Assembly (NCBI GenBank): GCA_039583875.1
Contig: CM077161.1
Span: forward strand, 60,765,885-60,829,884
Source of the DNA: Platanthera guangdongensis
Taxonomy: Eukaryota; Streptophyta; Magnoliopsida; Asparagales; Orchidaceae
Direction: 5' to 3'
Length of the DNA: 64,000 nucleotides
In this document: one piece after another, positions 36,427 to 47,154 of the stretch
Numbering within the stretch: the stretch's first letter is position 1
Layout: the number at the start of each line of letters is the position of its first letter
Position numbers and translations under genes: made by a program
The notes under the pieces: generated by a model
Database searches by the model: none
Seen by the model: only the letters and a program-made list of their open reading frames with translations
What the model was told of the DNA's origin: nothing

Positions 36427-38307
36427 TTACAAATCTGCTAGCCGATCCAAAGGAACAAAAGGGAGGGTCAGGGGTATCAGTTTCGAAATGATTTCTAACG
36501 CACGGTGAACGTCACGCATCGGTGCTAACGACATAGAGAAATCATCCGGGTTTGCACTACACAGATCATCTGAAAGCATACATCCCTTGCTATGTAATTC
36601 TTCCAGCGCACTAGATATATCATCCAATCCAGAATCAGTATAGGTCTCAGAAATAGACTTGATGCGTTCAGGGTCATGAGGGAGGATCGGCCAAATCAAA
36701 CCCGACAAAATTTCAAATTCATATTGAGATTCAGGCAATGGTGATAACAATAAAGAAAACTCAACCGGATCAAGAGGAAGATCAAATAGTGGATTCGTCG
36801 TCATAGAAAACTCAACTGGATCAAGAGGAAGATCAAATAGTGGATTCGTCCTCATAGAAAACTCAACCGGATCAAGAGGAAGATCAAATAGTGGATTCGT
36901 CCTCATAGAAGACTCAACCGGATCGTCAGCACCTAACTCACTCTCAGATAAACATTCATCACAGGTTGACTCTACCAACTCAGCCGAAATGTCTTCCAAC
37001 CCACTAGATATTTCATCCAAATGATAATCAGTAATGATCTCTAAAGTAGGCAAAATCGAACCCGACAATTTTTTTATTCCACATGGGGCTTCAGGCAACG
37101 GAGATAACATCAAAGTAACATCTTTCTGGTCCTCAGCGATAACATCATCCAAAAATAATCTTCCCTCATCAGGTACATCTTCCCATATAATAGGTACATC
37201 CGTCGACTTAGGGCCATCGAACGATCCCTCAACGGTCTTAGGAGACGGGCCTGAAATCAGGTCAAGGGGAAATGGGTTAATCCCAGGGAGGGATATCTCA
37301 GGGGAGATATCATCATCCAAGTCACTAGGATATCCACTGTCCTCTTCGTCACTACAGTCGTCGGAAAAATTGACATCGCCCTCAGTGGCGGGCTTAGACG
37401 TTGACGCTAAAAGAGCCAAAACCCTAGGCTTAGTGGGGCACTCCACAACATAATGGCCAATCAACCCACAAGCATAACATGTGGCGTCTTCCTTGCAAAT
37501 CTTAACTTCTTTCCTAGGCTTCACCTGCGGTTTTATAACATTCCTAGTAGTGACAACGATTGGTGGCGGGACAGATGGCCTAACCTTTTCTTTCTCCCTA
37601 ACGATAGGTATACATGTGCTCGAGATAGTCAGATCTTGGCGGGGCAAGGATCTAGCGTGAGGCTTATAGCGACTCCTAGGGTCAGAAGCGGGTCTAGTGC
37701 CCTGGCAGGGAGGAATAAGAACATGAGACGTCCTAGTACGGGAGTACGGGGGGACGTACTGGTTCGATGTAAGTAAAACCTTAGGTGGCGAATCACTCAG
37801 ATATTCGGAAGACTGAGAGCGGCAGTAAGGAGGGTAATACTCATCCATTAAATAATTCTTCATAATCTACCAACCTATACGTAAGTCGTCGAGGGGCGCC
37901 CCAAAGCGTCTCTCCACATTGAGCCAGAAAGTATGAGCGCGACCAAATAATTGAAGTCTCGCAGCGGGAATCCTGTGTGGGTCCACAAGACGATATTGCT
38001 CAAAATAACGCTCCATATCCTTCACCCAACATAAAAATACTCGCGGTTCACCTAACCCATCATAAGTCAGTGCAGGAATTCTATCGGGCCTAGAGGTGCG
38101 CGGTGGTGGTGTGATAATCGCTTGTCTACCCTTCGAACTAGGGACAAACATCCTAAGTGGTTTCCTTGGGGGCGCAATATGAGGTGTCAGTGGCTGACTG
38201 CTAATTTGGGCTATTAACACCTTTATGTCGTCAAATTGGTGGTTCATCTCCCTGCAAAATGCACCAACCGAGGAACGTGGGGGAAGGGGGCTCCCAATGT
38301 GCGCCAT
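36427..38307 (-). pseudogene. Gag of the gag-only element, one in-frame amber stop
   Basis: The first ATG in frame is at 38307 (MAHIGSP). The N-terminal part holds a Retrotrans_gag-like capsid region: 'LTYDGLGEPRVFLCWVKDME', 'RYFEQYRLVDPHRI' and 'LQLFGRAHTFWLN'. After an in-frame TAG (37867-37869) the same frame continues for about 480 codons. Features there are a proline-rich part and one CX2CX4HX4C zinc knuckle, 'CYACGLIGHYVVECP' (about 37430-37475). An acidic tail follows with a 17-residue motif repeated three times. There is no frameshift over 1.88 kb, so the amber is the only lesion; suppression or recent mutation are both possible. Confidence 0.85.
36757..36920 (-). repeat. 51-bp coding repeat, three copies
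   Basis: The unit encodes 'DPVEFSMRTNPLFDLPL' (17 residues) three times in tandem, in frame, within the acidic tail of the gag-only element's Gag. The copies differ at only a few bases, which suggests recent expansion or homogenisation. Confidence 0.92.
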
Positions 38308-38477
38308 AACGGACCACAAAAAAGAACAAATATAACTCCAAATAAGAACGAAACTTAAAACACTTTTTTTATATAACTAGAAATAAAAATTTTAAAACAT
38401 ACGAAGCGTACCTAAGTGCAAGTGGGGGGGTAGCATGGAAAAGAGCGGATCGTTGCCAAGTTGAGAAATTGACAAAC

Positions 38478-38495
38478 CTGGCTCTGATACCAAAT
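38478..38495 (-). other. Primer-binding site of the gag-only element
   Basis: In element sense it reads TTTGGTATCAGAGCCAG. The TGGTATCAGAGCC core is a perfect plant tRNA-iMet complement, directly after the LTR end TGCATCA. Confidence 0.9.
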
Positions 38496-39775
38496 TGATG
38501 CAGGCCACCCCTTCGCGACACCAGAACAAGAAAATGACTAAGATGAGATCCTATGACAAACCTAAATTCCTATGGGGAATTTTAGCGAACACGTGGCGTG
38601 CGTACAAAACTCTAAATTTCGGCAGAGTTTTGTTTATAACTGTGCGATCTCACACGTGAGTATTTCCCAACCACATTTACACGAACATCGCAAATACATT
38701 AGCGTATCCTAACCATGCATCTAGCATCACAACACATTCAATTTTCCATCCACAGGGAAGGCTATCCGGACTAAGATTGCAATTCGAAAATGAGTCCAAA
38801 TACGCCCTCAAAACAAAACCCTACGAGGATATACCAAATCCTCCTGATCCGTTCGAAACCAAAGGTTGAACCAACCCCGGTTTGCAAGCGTCAAAAGGGA
38901 CCTATCCTTACGGAAATCTTCGCAAAATTCGGAATTAAAAGCAATACAATTTCAGATTTATGAAGGCAACTAGATTCAATATTTAGGATAAAATTTGTAA
39001 ACCACTTCTCTCTAATAACTCACAAGATTAAGAGGAAAACTCACACAATATTTAGGGATAGAGATTTGTTACCCAAAACCGGAATTTCAAGAAGAGGAGA
39101 AACAAGATTTAGTGGAGAAATCGCTCTTCCACGGGCCACCGGAGTCGCACCGGATGATGAGAATCGAACCGCCTTCTTCGGAGTCACACCGGAGGAGGGA
39201 GAAGCGTCGCCGAAGTGGCAAGAGGCAGCCACAAAGGGGCGGCAACAGCAGGCCGAGCGGCTCCTGGAGGTCGGGATTTCGGTCAGGCCGAATAGGGGGC
39301 GGGCAGCCACCGAGAGAATAGGTTTAGGGTTTTTTAATTTCCTTCTTTTCAATACCTATTACAACAAAGTTTTGCCCTTATATAGGCAAGGAAATCAAAT
39401 TGTTTCATGCACATAAATTATGGCTAAACATAGGCCATAAACAACAAAAAATAAAATGCTAAACAATAAAAATAATGCTGAAATTAAAATGCAGAATTTA
39501 GACAACAAAATAATAAACTCATGCGTAAATGCGGCGGATATTTTGACGCGGCATTGGCGGAAGGTGTCGCGGCAAAATCCCAACCATTAAGCTTGCGACG
39601 ACGGCGACAACATTTGCGGCAACGGTCATTAATGACTACGAACATGTAGCGGCGATGGCGGCGACGGCGACGACGGTTTCGGCAACGGTCATCAACATCC
39701 ACGAACATGTAGCGATGGCGATCAAAATAGTAGTCCTTGTTGGCACGATCAAATGGCGGGGCATCCTCGCCATCA
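38496..39775 (-). repeat. Gag-only element, right LTR (5' LTR in element sense)
   Basis: It is 1280 bp, starts TGATGCAGGCC on the plus strand and ends CTCGCCATCA before GGAGG. It carries the same CGACGG-type repeats at 39595-39720 as the left copy. Confidence 0.93.
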
Positions 39776-39968
39776 GGAGGGATAGTGGATGTAACCAAAC
39801 CTTGGGGAACCATTATAAATACCTTAGTGTTGATTGTGTATTCTTGAAATCTAACATAACACTATGTCACAACACACCAAAGTAAGAAGATAGTTCAAAA
39901 CGACATATAAACCTATTCATCCCCCCCCCCTCTAGGTGTTTAGCTACTCTTGAAACTAAAGACTTTCA

Positions 39969-39984
39969 AGTGGTATGAAAGCAA
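39969..39984 (+). other. Copia-C primer-binding site
   Basis: AGTGGTATGAAAGCAA follows the LTR end TTTCA. It matches TGGTATCAGAGC at most positions, with changes at CAG to GAA. Confidence 0.78.
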
Positions 39985-40046
39985 GGTTGTTCAAAAAGGA
40001 CTTAACATTCTGAACAGATCTCCAAGGGCAGCTTAAGATTATCATT

Positions 40047-42087
40047 ATGGATTCACGAGCGAACCATAAGGAGTTGGGGTCCATGAAGCTTCCAATTTGC
40101 AGGAAAGAAAAATTTGGTATCAAGAAAGAGAGGGTCAGATTGTTCATGGAAGCCTCTGAACCTAGGATCTTCATCACTATCCAGGAAGGACCCTTCATCC
40201 CCATGAAGATTCTTTCCCTGAATGCCAATGTCCAAAACCCAAAGAAATACACTAAGATGACCAAGGAAGAGGTCATCTGGGCAACTATGGACATTAGGGC
40301 ACAAAACATTATTATCAGTGTCATTGATGATTCAACATTCCAGAATCATGTCCACTGCAGAACTGCCAAGGAAATGTGGTACACCTTGATTTTCTAAATA
40401 GAGGGCACTGAAGAAGTTAGGGATGACAAGAAATCCCTACTGAATCAGGAATATGAGGCCTTCAGGCAGGGCATGAAGGATAGTATGGCTGAGTGCTATA
40501 AAGAGTTCTTCAGAGTAGTCAATGTGTTGAGGACCTATGGGTGGGTCTTCAACAATTATGAGTTGAATGACAAGTTCCTAAGATCTCTAACTAAAGAATG
40601 GGACACAAAGATCTGCAACATCAGAGAGGTGGCCAAGTTAGTTAAAACTCCTCCTCACATATTGTTTGGAAAGCTGCTCTCCTATGAGATGCAGCTATCT
40701 GCCAAGAAGAAGGAGGAGACCACCATCAGATCTCAATCCAAGGAGAAGACAGTGGCCTTCAAGACTAAGAGCTCTAAGAAGAGCAAGGAGAGGATTGCCT
40801 CTCCCACCAAGAAGTTCTGCTGACTTAGAAAGCTTTGAGTCTAGCTCATCTGACATCAACATGTTAGATGGGGAGTTTTCTACCTTCTCAAGGCAATTCA
40901 AGAAAATGATGAAGAGGAAATAATGGAGGAACAAGCCTTCATCCTCTTCACATCATCAGAAGGATCACCATAAATCTGAGAAGAAGTTCTCCATAGGAGA
41001 CAGGTATTACTCCAAAACCAGCAAATATAGTTCTTCTAAAATTATTTGTTATTATTGCAGCAAGCCTGAACATGATATTGTTGGCTGTCCAGTCAAGAGA
41101 AAAGAGACAGGTGAGAAGAAGCATCACCACCAAAAGGGCAAGAAGGAAAAGACCTTCATCGCCAAGAAAGAGAAGAGCTGGAGTCAAACTGACTCAACAT
41201 CTTCTGAGTCTGAAGAAGAAGCTGAAGCCTATATTGGGTTATTTGCTGCTGAAGAAGATGAGGAATATCCAGCTGTAAGGATAGGAATCAGGATTCCTCT
41301 GTCACACTCAGATAGTGACAATGAGGTGGATGAAGATAATAGTGGATGTTATGGACTTATGGCCGTAACAGATGGTGAATCCAACAAGGATCAGTCTAAT
41401 CATCAGGAGGTAACAATTCATTCTCTTTCCTCCTCAGAATCTGATTATGAAACCAGACTCAATTCTGATGCTCCTTCATCCTGTAACGAAGATGGCTCAG
41501 AATTTGAGGAATATGTGAATCAATTGATTTATAATTATGGGTTAATCTTGGAAGCTTTGAAGAAGAGCAAGTTTCTTGTCAAAAGACAAGTCAAGGAGAT
41601 TGTCCCTTTAAGAAAAGATCTCTCTTTGTACTCTAAGTCAGACTCAGTACTGATTAAGAAGAGCAAAGAGATTGCTCAACTTAAAAAAATCACCATTATC
41701 CAAGGCTCAACCATAAATAGTAAGAGCTCTTTAATTAAAGAGTTAGAAGATAAGCACCTCAAAGAGAGGATTCTAGCGGCTCAATACTGCAAACCTAAAT
41801 CTGTATTGCCACTCATTGATACCTTCATCTCCCAAACTAGTAAGAAGGGAATAGGATACATTGGGAGGAATACCAGAAGTAGGATTAGGAGGAAGGGCAA
41901 GGCTCCAATTCAGCCCATTGTCTCTTTTGAGAAGGTTCTGCTGCCATCCAACAAGTATGACCAAGAGAGTATGTATGGCCACCTGTCGAATGGAAGATCC
42001 GCCAGCGTAAACAAAAATGCTAACAACTATGGTGGAAGGAAGGGAATGTGCTTGAGTGCTTTTACGACCCCACATGAGGAAATCTAG
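40047..42087 (+). pseudogene. Copia-C Gag, degenerate
   Basis: It starts at ATG 40047 (MDSRANHKELGSMKLPIC), closely similar to Copia-B. The capsid-like region runs to about 40823, with a stop at 40396-40398 and a frame change near 40820. A zinc knuckle, 'CYYCSKPEHDIVGC' (CX2CX4HX4C), is intact at about 41046-41093. A further 253 open codons (41326-42087) encode an acidic, Ser-rich part and a Lys/Glu-rich coiled-coil-like stretch ('LIKKSKEIAQLKK', 'LIKELEDKHLKERI'). That long C-terminal part is typical of Sirevirus Gag, which in some members binds host proteins. Better preserved than Copia-B. Confidence 0.87.
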
Positions 42088-42274
42088 ATGGCCCATTATG
42101 GACTATTTATTTTTGCTGCACCAGCCCCGTCACTCAAGAATAAGGTAGTGGTCAATGGTCAAGCTCCTCCAGCAATGACTCAGACCAAAAGTATGTCAAT
42201 CGGTAAGCCTAACTTGGCTATCTCCGATGCAATCAACAACTTGTCTTCTGTGTACAACCTTGGGCTCGCGGGAG

Positions 42275-42955
42275 GTGGCTCAAATAACAGTTGAGAAGGA
42301 GGAGAGAGGAACTACAGGGGTGAGTGGGACCATGGGGTCAACTCGCCGAAGGCGAGAAGTGGTGCAGCGGAGTAGGCATGTAAGATCTCTTTCACGGCGC
42401 GGGCTGTTCCTTAGTGGCGAGATGACTCTCGCAAGACGGGAGACTTGAGAGACGGACACGGAGGCTCGTCTTGCCCGCTAACCAATTTCTCACTCGCCAT
42501 ATGAGGAAAAAAGATGTTTTTACCTTCTTACCCCGAAGGGGGATTTTACTCTTCTACCCCAGGTAATTTTTCCCTTTTGCCCTTGGAGGTCTGCGTATAG
42601 CCCTTTAGAAAAGCGGAGTTTGGCTGTTGGCAGACCCAGCACAGGATATTTTGGTAATTTCAGGTCGGTTCAGTTTGTTTATTGGCAGGTCAAACTCAGA
42701 GGCCTATAAATAGACCGATAAGGTGCCTTGAACAGGTTGTTGAACCCATCTATCTTCTTCCTCAAAGGCACCTAGCTCAGCACTAGCTAGGGAGGGGGAG
42801 AACTTCTGATTGTTCCTGGTAAGAGGTGGGACCTCTGAGCTGAGACACTCATTCTGTTTTTGGTTTTGTGACTCACGTCAGGAGGGTGGCTCCAGAAGAG
42901 TAGGTGTGAGCTGCAACTTTCGGTCCAAACTCTAGGTGAAGTCGGGTTACTAGCT
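42275..42955. mobile_element. Unassigned insert in Copia-C gag/PR region
   Basis: Homology to Copia-B pauses after 'AINNLSSVYNLG' (about 42260) and resumes near 42960. The intervening 0.7 kb is GC-rich at first and contains TATAAATAG at 42705-42713, followed about 65 bp later by 'ggcacctagctcagcactagct'. It contains no long open frame. Exact ends and target duplication were not found. It could be a solo LTR of a small family or a non-autonomous element. Confidence 0.5.
42705..42713 (+). promoter_or_regulatory. Possible TATA box in the unassigned insert
   Basis: TATAAATAG lies in the context CAGAGGCCTATAAATAGACC, which looks like a plant polymerase II core promoter. Its position inside an insert of unknown origin suggests LTR U3/R. 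There is no direct evidence of use. Confidence 0.45.
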
Positions 42956-43129
42956 TCATCATTCTGAAAAGAAGACTATTGTAAGTGGCATTCATGGTAA
43001 GCCAAGTACATCTACTGGTAGACTCACTTTCAATCAAATCCTTGCTGAAAGAAAAATGAAGAGGGCTGCTGCTCTCCATTCTGAATAGTCAGTTTCTTTC
43101 AGCTTGCATTCTACAAGAGCTGTTCAGAA

Positions 43130-43900
43130 AAGGAGATACAATATTCATGACTGATGGTGTTGTGGCAAGGTGGGTCATTTTGCCATAGATTGTTGGCACC
43201 ACCCTAGTGTGCTAAGTGCAAGTGAGAGTATTCCTATCAGGAGAGCTATAGGCAGACATGTTCATTTTCAGATTAACAAGAACTAAGAACCCAAACACTT
43301 TTGGGGTCCCAAGGTAAACTAAATTGTGGTTGCAGGTTAGTCCATGTACCCGTGCACCAATATGGTACTTGGATAGTGGGTATTCGAAGTACATGACTGG
43401 AATAAGGTTTTATCTAAAGGAATACTGTCCAGTAAAGAATGGACCAGTTGGACTTTGGAGGCTCAGAAAAAGGAGCTACCAAGGGCTATGGTATGATAAC
43501 CAATGACATAGTCTCAATCACAAAAGTAGCTTATGTGGAAGGGTTACAACACAACCTGATATGCATAAGCCAACTATATAATCTTGTTTATGTCATTGTC
43601 TTACATAAGGATGAGTGTCTGATCAAGAGGTCAAGTGACCAAGAGGTTATTTTGACAGGCACTAGGAGTGAGAAAATTTATTGTTTAAACTTTTTATGTT
43701 TAACTTCTGACACACCAGTGTGTCTAGTTGCTAATAAGAAAGTCTCCTACCGTATGCAATGGCACAAGAGGTTTTCCCACTTGAACTACACAACCATTAG
43801 CAAGCTCTTTAGTGGAGAGCTACTCAGAAATGGACCCAATATAAGATGCACTAAGGAGGTCATTTGCTATGCCTATCAAAAGGGTAAGCAGACCAAAGCC
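43130..43900 (+). pseudogene. Copia-C second zinc knuckle, protease and GAG-pre-integrase region
   Basis: 'WCCGKVGHFAIDCWHHP' at about 43147-43200 is a second knuckle-like motif. From 43345 the frame reads 'IWYLDSGYSKYMTGI', the protease block with the catalytic DSG intact. After a frame change near 43440 it continues 'AYVEGLQHNLICISQLYNL' and 'LTGTRSEKIYCLNFLC'. The pre-integrase zinc domain is 'WHKRFSHLNYTTISKLFSGE' and 'CYAYQKGKQTKASF', in which a Cys of the CX2C pair is replaced (CAYQ). Several stops occur between 43080 and 43330. Confidence 0.83.
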
Positions 43901-44565
43901 TCCTTTAAAAGCATTGGGGCCAAGGATTTTGTGGGATGTTTGTGCCACCTGCATATGGAATTGTTTGGTCCAATGCCAGTGCATAGTCTTGGTAGGAAAG
44001 CCCATACACTTGTGATAGTTGATGAATATTCCAGATATGCTTGGATTTTCTTTCTAAAGAAAAAGTTTGAAACTCTAGATATCTTTATGACTTTTGTCAG
44101 GCAAGTCCAGAATGTATAATATAATTCTCTGGTCAAAATCAGAAATAACCATGGCACTGAATTTCAATCTCAAGGCATGAAAAATTCTATGAAGAACTAG
44201 GGATTAGTTAGGAGTTCTCTTCACTAGGGACACCCCGACAAAATGGGATAGCTGAGAGAAAAAATGGAACTTTCATAGAGACTGGCAGGAAACTGCTCAG
44301 TGACACTTCTCTCCCAAAATACTTCTCGGCTGAGGCAGTGAGCACTTCTTGCCATGTCTTAAATAGGGCCTCTATCAACAAGTACCATAAGAAGACTCCC
44401 TATGAGATCATGAAAGGCAGAAAACTAAATCTAGCATATCTCAAGATCTTTGGTAGTAAATGTTTTGTGGTGAATAATGAGAAGTCATACTTGACTAAGT
44501 TTGCTACCAAATCCTATAAAGGGATATTTGTTGGGTACAGAAATCATAGCAAAGCATACAGGGTG
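43901..44565 (+). pseudogene. Copia-C integrase, catalytic residues lost
   Basis: The core reads 'CHLHMELFGPMPVHSLGRK': the first catalytic Asp is Glu (codon 43958-43960). It continues to 'KIRNNHGTEF', where the second Asp is Asn (codon 44147-44149). The Glu in 'IAERKNGTFIETG' is kept. A stop lies at 44116-44118, and small frame changes occur near 44180. The frame continues to 'TKSYKGIFVGYRNHSKAYR', where a solo LTR interrupts it at 44566. It resumes at 47155 with the same reading. The protein could not integrate DNA. Confidence 0.86.
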
Positions 44566-47154
44566 TGCAACACCCAAAAAATTCAAAAGAGGGATGAGTA
44601 GCGTCGAGAGACAAGTTTGGGTCTTGGTAAGGGTCACATGGCCTAGGACACGGGCGTGTCCATGGCCGTGTCGTGCTCGGGTTCATCGAGAGCCCGGGAA
44701 GTCGATGATTTTCGCTCAACGAAGTGTCAAGAAACGGAACAAGGACTAAGACATGGGCGTGTCCATGGTCGTGTCGTGCTCGGGTTCAATGCAGAACTCG
44801 GGTGGTCGACGAACTGCGCTCGACGAAATGTCGAGACAGTGGACACGGCTTGGCACACAGGCATGTCCAAGGCCGTGTTGTGCGCATGTTCGACAAATTT
44901 TCAGCGAAGTCGATGAAGTGGCAGTCGACGATCATCAAGACTTCGAACACGGCCTAAGACACGGGCGTGTCCCAGGCCCTGTCCTGCTCGGGTTGTGAGT
45001 CGGGCCGTGTAAGGGGAGTGAACACGGCCTGGAGCCCATGCGTGTTCGGCCTAACACGGGAGTATCAATTTCGATACGGGCGTGTAGATTACCCGTGTCC
45101 TTCTCGGGTGGTTTTCGATCCTGTGTCGTTGGAGGAACACGCCCAACAACACGGGCGTATACTGAGTGACACGGGAGTGTCATGTTCAACACGGGCATGT
45201 CTGGTGCCTGTGTACTTTTCTGGGTGCGACGGTTTCGGCATCGATTGAGGCACACGTCCTTTGACACTGGCGTGTCGCAAGCCGTGTTTGGCCCAGGTGT
45301 TTTGGTTTTCAGTTTGGATCATGGCCGTTCGTTTCCTTCTTTTGTGATCTAATGGTCCAGGGTTGTCCTTGCTGAGTTACGTCCGGGAATATGGATTGGG
45401 AACCCTCATTCTTTATCAAGTACTCTCTCTCTGAGATCTAGAGAGAAGGGAGCGCAAGGAAGGAGGTGAAGGAGAGATCCGGCTGCCGGAGAAGCTTCGG
45501 TGCTCCAAATCGCGAGATGAGTCCAGATCCGTGGAGGCAAGACCGTTGCGAAGGCTTTCATCCGGATAAGTTTCCATGGCTAGGAAGAGGGGTCGGAAGG
45601 TAAAGACACTTCTCCTCTTGGTTTTAGGATGCGTGTTTAGCATCTTTTCTTTCAAGCTTTTGGGCACCAAATCCCTCACATGAGAGGGGTTTGGGTCGCC
45701 ATGGTTCAAGAGGAACCTCCGAGTCAATTGAGTCCATCCCCCGGCATGTTTTTGCATTAGAGATCCGCTCCATTAGTGGATTAGGCATTGAGGGTGAAGC
45801 CGTGGTCGCGACCGTTAGTCCGACTCGTTGATGTTGCATACGAGCTTTAAAGATTTTGTAGAAATCCGTTGCAGCAAGATTCCATTTGTGATGTTTGTGC
45901 TTTCCCCCTTTTATCGAGTGAGTTCGTGTAGCCGGAACCGGACAAGGTTAGCTCCGCAATGGCGGTAGATGGTTTCCTTGATGGACAAGGTTAGCTCCGC
46001 ATTGGGTGTAGATGGTTTCCTTGGTGTACGAGGACGTTGTAGTACAAATGAGGGATCGGGGTGGGAATGATTATGGATTGTGATGTGCTAAGGCGTGGCA
46101 TTTTTCCGTGGTCGGCTGGCTATCCTGTGACGTGCAAGTAATCTGTGGAGAGTGTCCCGCTGAGACTAGTCCCCTTCTGTGAGACTGATAAGAACGCCAA
46201 GCATGGGGCAAGCCCGGGTAATGAGGCCATGAGCGGGTGGGGTCTAGTAAGGCTTCTTAGAATCGGTCAGCGTGTTAGACGGAATCCTGACATGAGAAGT
46301 CAGAGCTTGCAGGAAAGCCCGAGTCTAAGACCATGAGCAGGTGGGGCCTTGGGACGAGTTCTGTGTGGCGGCTTGTATGCTGTTGGGGGAATTGCAGTAC
46401 CCTCTTTATTTGCGGCTTAATGCCAATGGGTAAATGATGAGTACCCAGATGATGTGATGATGTGCTAGATACATACGCGATATGGTGCCTTGGGTGAAGC
46501 CCGGGTTTTGCATACATGTTGCATAGTAGGTCCCTTTTCTTTATTTGCTCAACAGTAGAGAACGTGCATGTTGTTTGAGACATCCAAGCCTGTTCTTTAG
46601 TGCTTTACTTCTTTATGTATATTGTATACGAAGTGCTAACTTGCAGGTTGGAGGGGTACCCCGGGGTCCGTTAGGGGCGGCCGGGAGGAGATGTGTTGGT
46701 TATACAGTTTGAGATCAGCCTTTGCTGACCCACATTACAACCAAATTTTTACAGGGCAGGGATCGCAAGCAGGATCTAGCTCGCCGGCCGAAAAGGCTTA
46801 AGCCTGATGAAGTATTATCAGCTTTACATTAGCTCTACTTTTCTGATATTGTATGTTTGATGCTTTTGAATTCCGGCTTGCATGCCGAGGTAGCTTAGGA
46901 GTGCCTTTGCACTTTGATGTGTTATGTATTGATCGAGTTTTGGACTCTCTTTTGTTGTAAGGCCATAAGGCCATTTTGATACTCATGTGTATGTGGATAA
47001 CTTCTAGTCTTGGTTGATGTTTCCGTTGCGGTTTGTTTATGAGTTTTGAGATTGGGTAGTTATATCATCTTATAATACTAAAGCTGTGGCGTCTGTATGT
47101 TGTGGGGCCCCGGCCGGACCTATATTATACGGTCATTACAGGGGAGGTGTTACA
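44566..47154 (+). mobile_element. Solo LTR in the Copia-C integrase/RT junction
   Basis: It is 2589 bp, starts TGCAACACCC and ends GGTGTTACA, flanked by perfect GGGTG duplications (44561-44565 and 47155-47159). Removing it restores the Copia-C frame. The start 'aagtttgggtcttgg..cacatggcctaggacacgggcgtgtcc' and the 'atggccgttcgtttcctt' phrase resemble the solo LTR at 4186. It is therefore a diverged relative of the Gypsy-2/3 family in plus orientation. Palindromic ACACGGGCGTGT motifs lie at 44640-45290. Confidence 0.93.

Larger units (their letters stand above)
34302..39775 (-). mobile_element. Gag-only LTR retrotransposon (TR-GAG type)
   Basis: A complete 5474-bp element with two 1280-bp LTRs (34302-35581 and 38496-39775). 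Termini in element sense are TGATGGCGAG and TGCATCA. A primer-binding site at 38478-38495 and a polypurine tract at 35582-35595 border the LTRs. It is flanked by GGAGG (34297-34301 and 39776-39780). The 2.9-kb interior encodes Gag and a downstream region without protease, RT, RNase H or integrase motifs. It must therefore depend on another element's enzymes. I count ten mismatches in the first 370 bp of the LTR pair, so it is fairly young. Confidence 0.92.
32635..39968 (+). repeat. Copia-C 5' LTR, split by a gag-only element
   Basis: The left part (32635-34301) and right part (39776-39968) join at the duplicated GGAGG. Joined, they give the same order as the Copia-B LTR: start, hairpins, 'gaaaggtgggagg', 'agtggatgta', 'ccattataaata', 'ctctaggtgtttag', ending GACTTTCA. 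Without the insertion it is about 1.86 kb, shorter than in Copia-B, with fewer hairpins. Confidence 0.88.

Noticed and set aside
37034..37776. Plus-strand open frames opposite the gag-only element's Gag
   Set aside because: The minus strand has the zinc knuckle, in-frame repeat and consistent frame; the plus-strand frames are shadows.
36427..37863. A host zinc-knuckle protein gene
   Set aside because: It lies between matching LTRs with primer-binding site, polypurine tract and target duplication, in frame with a retrotransposon capsid region.
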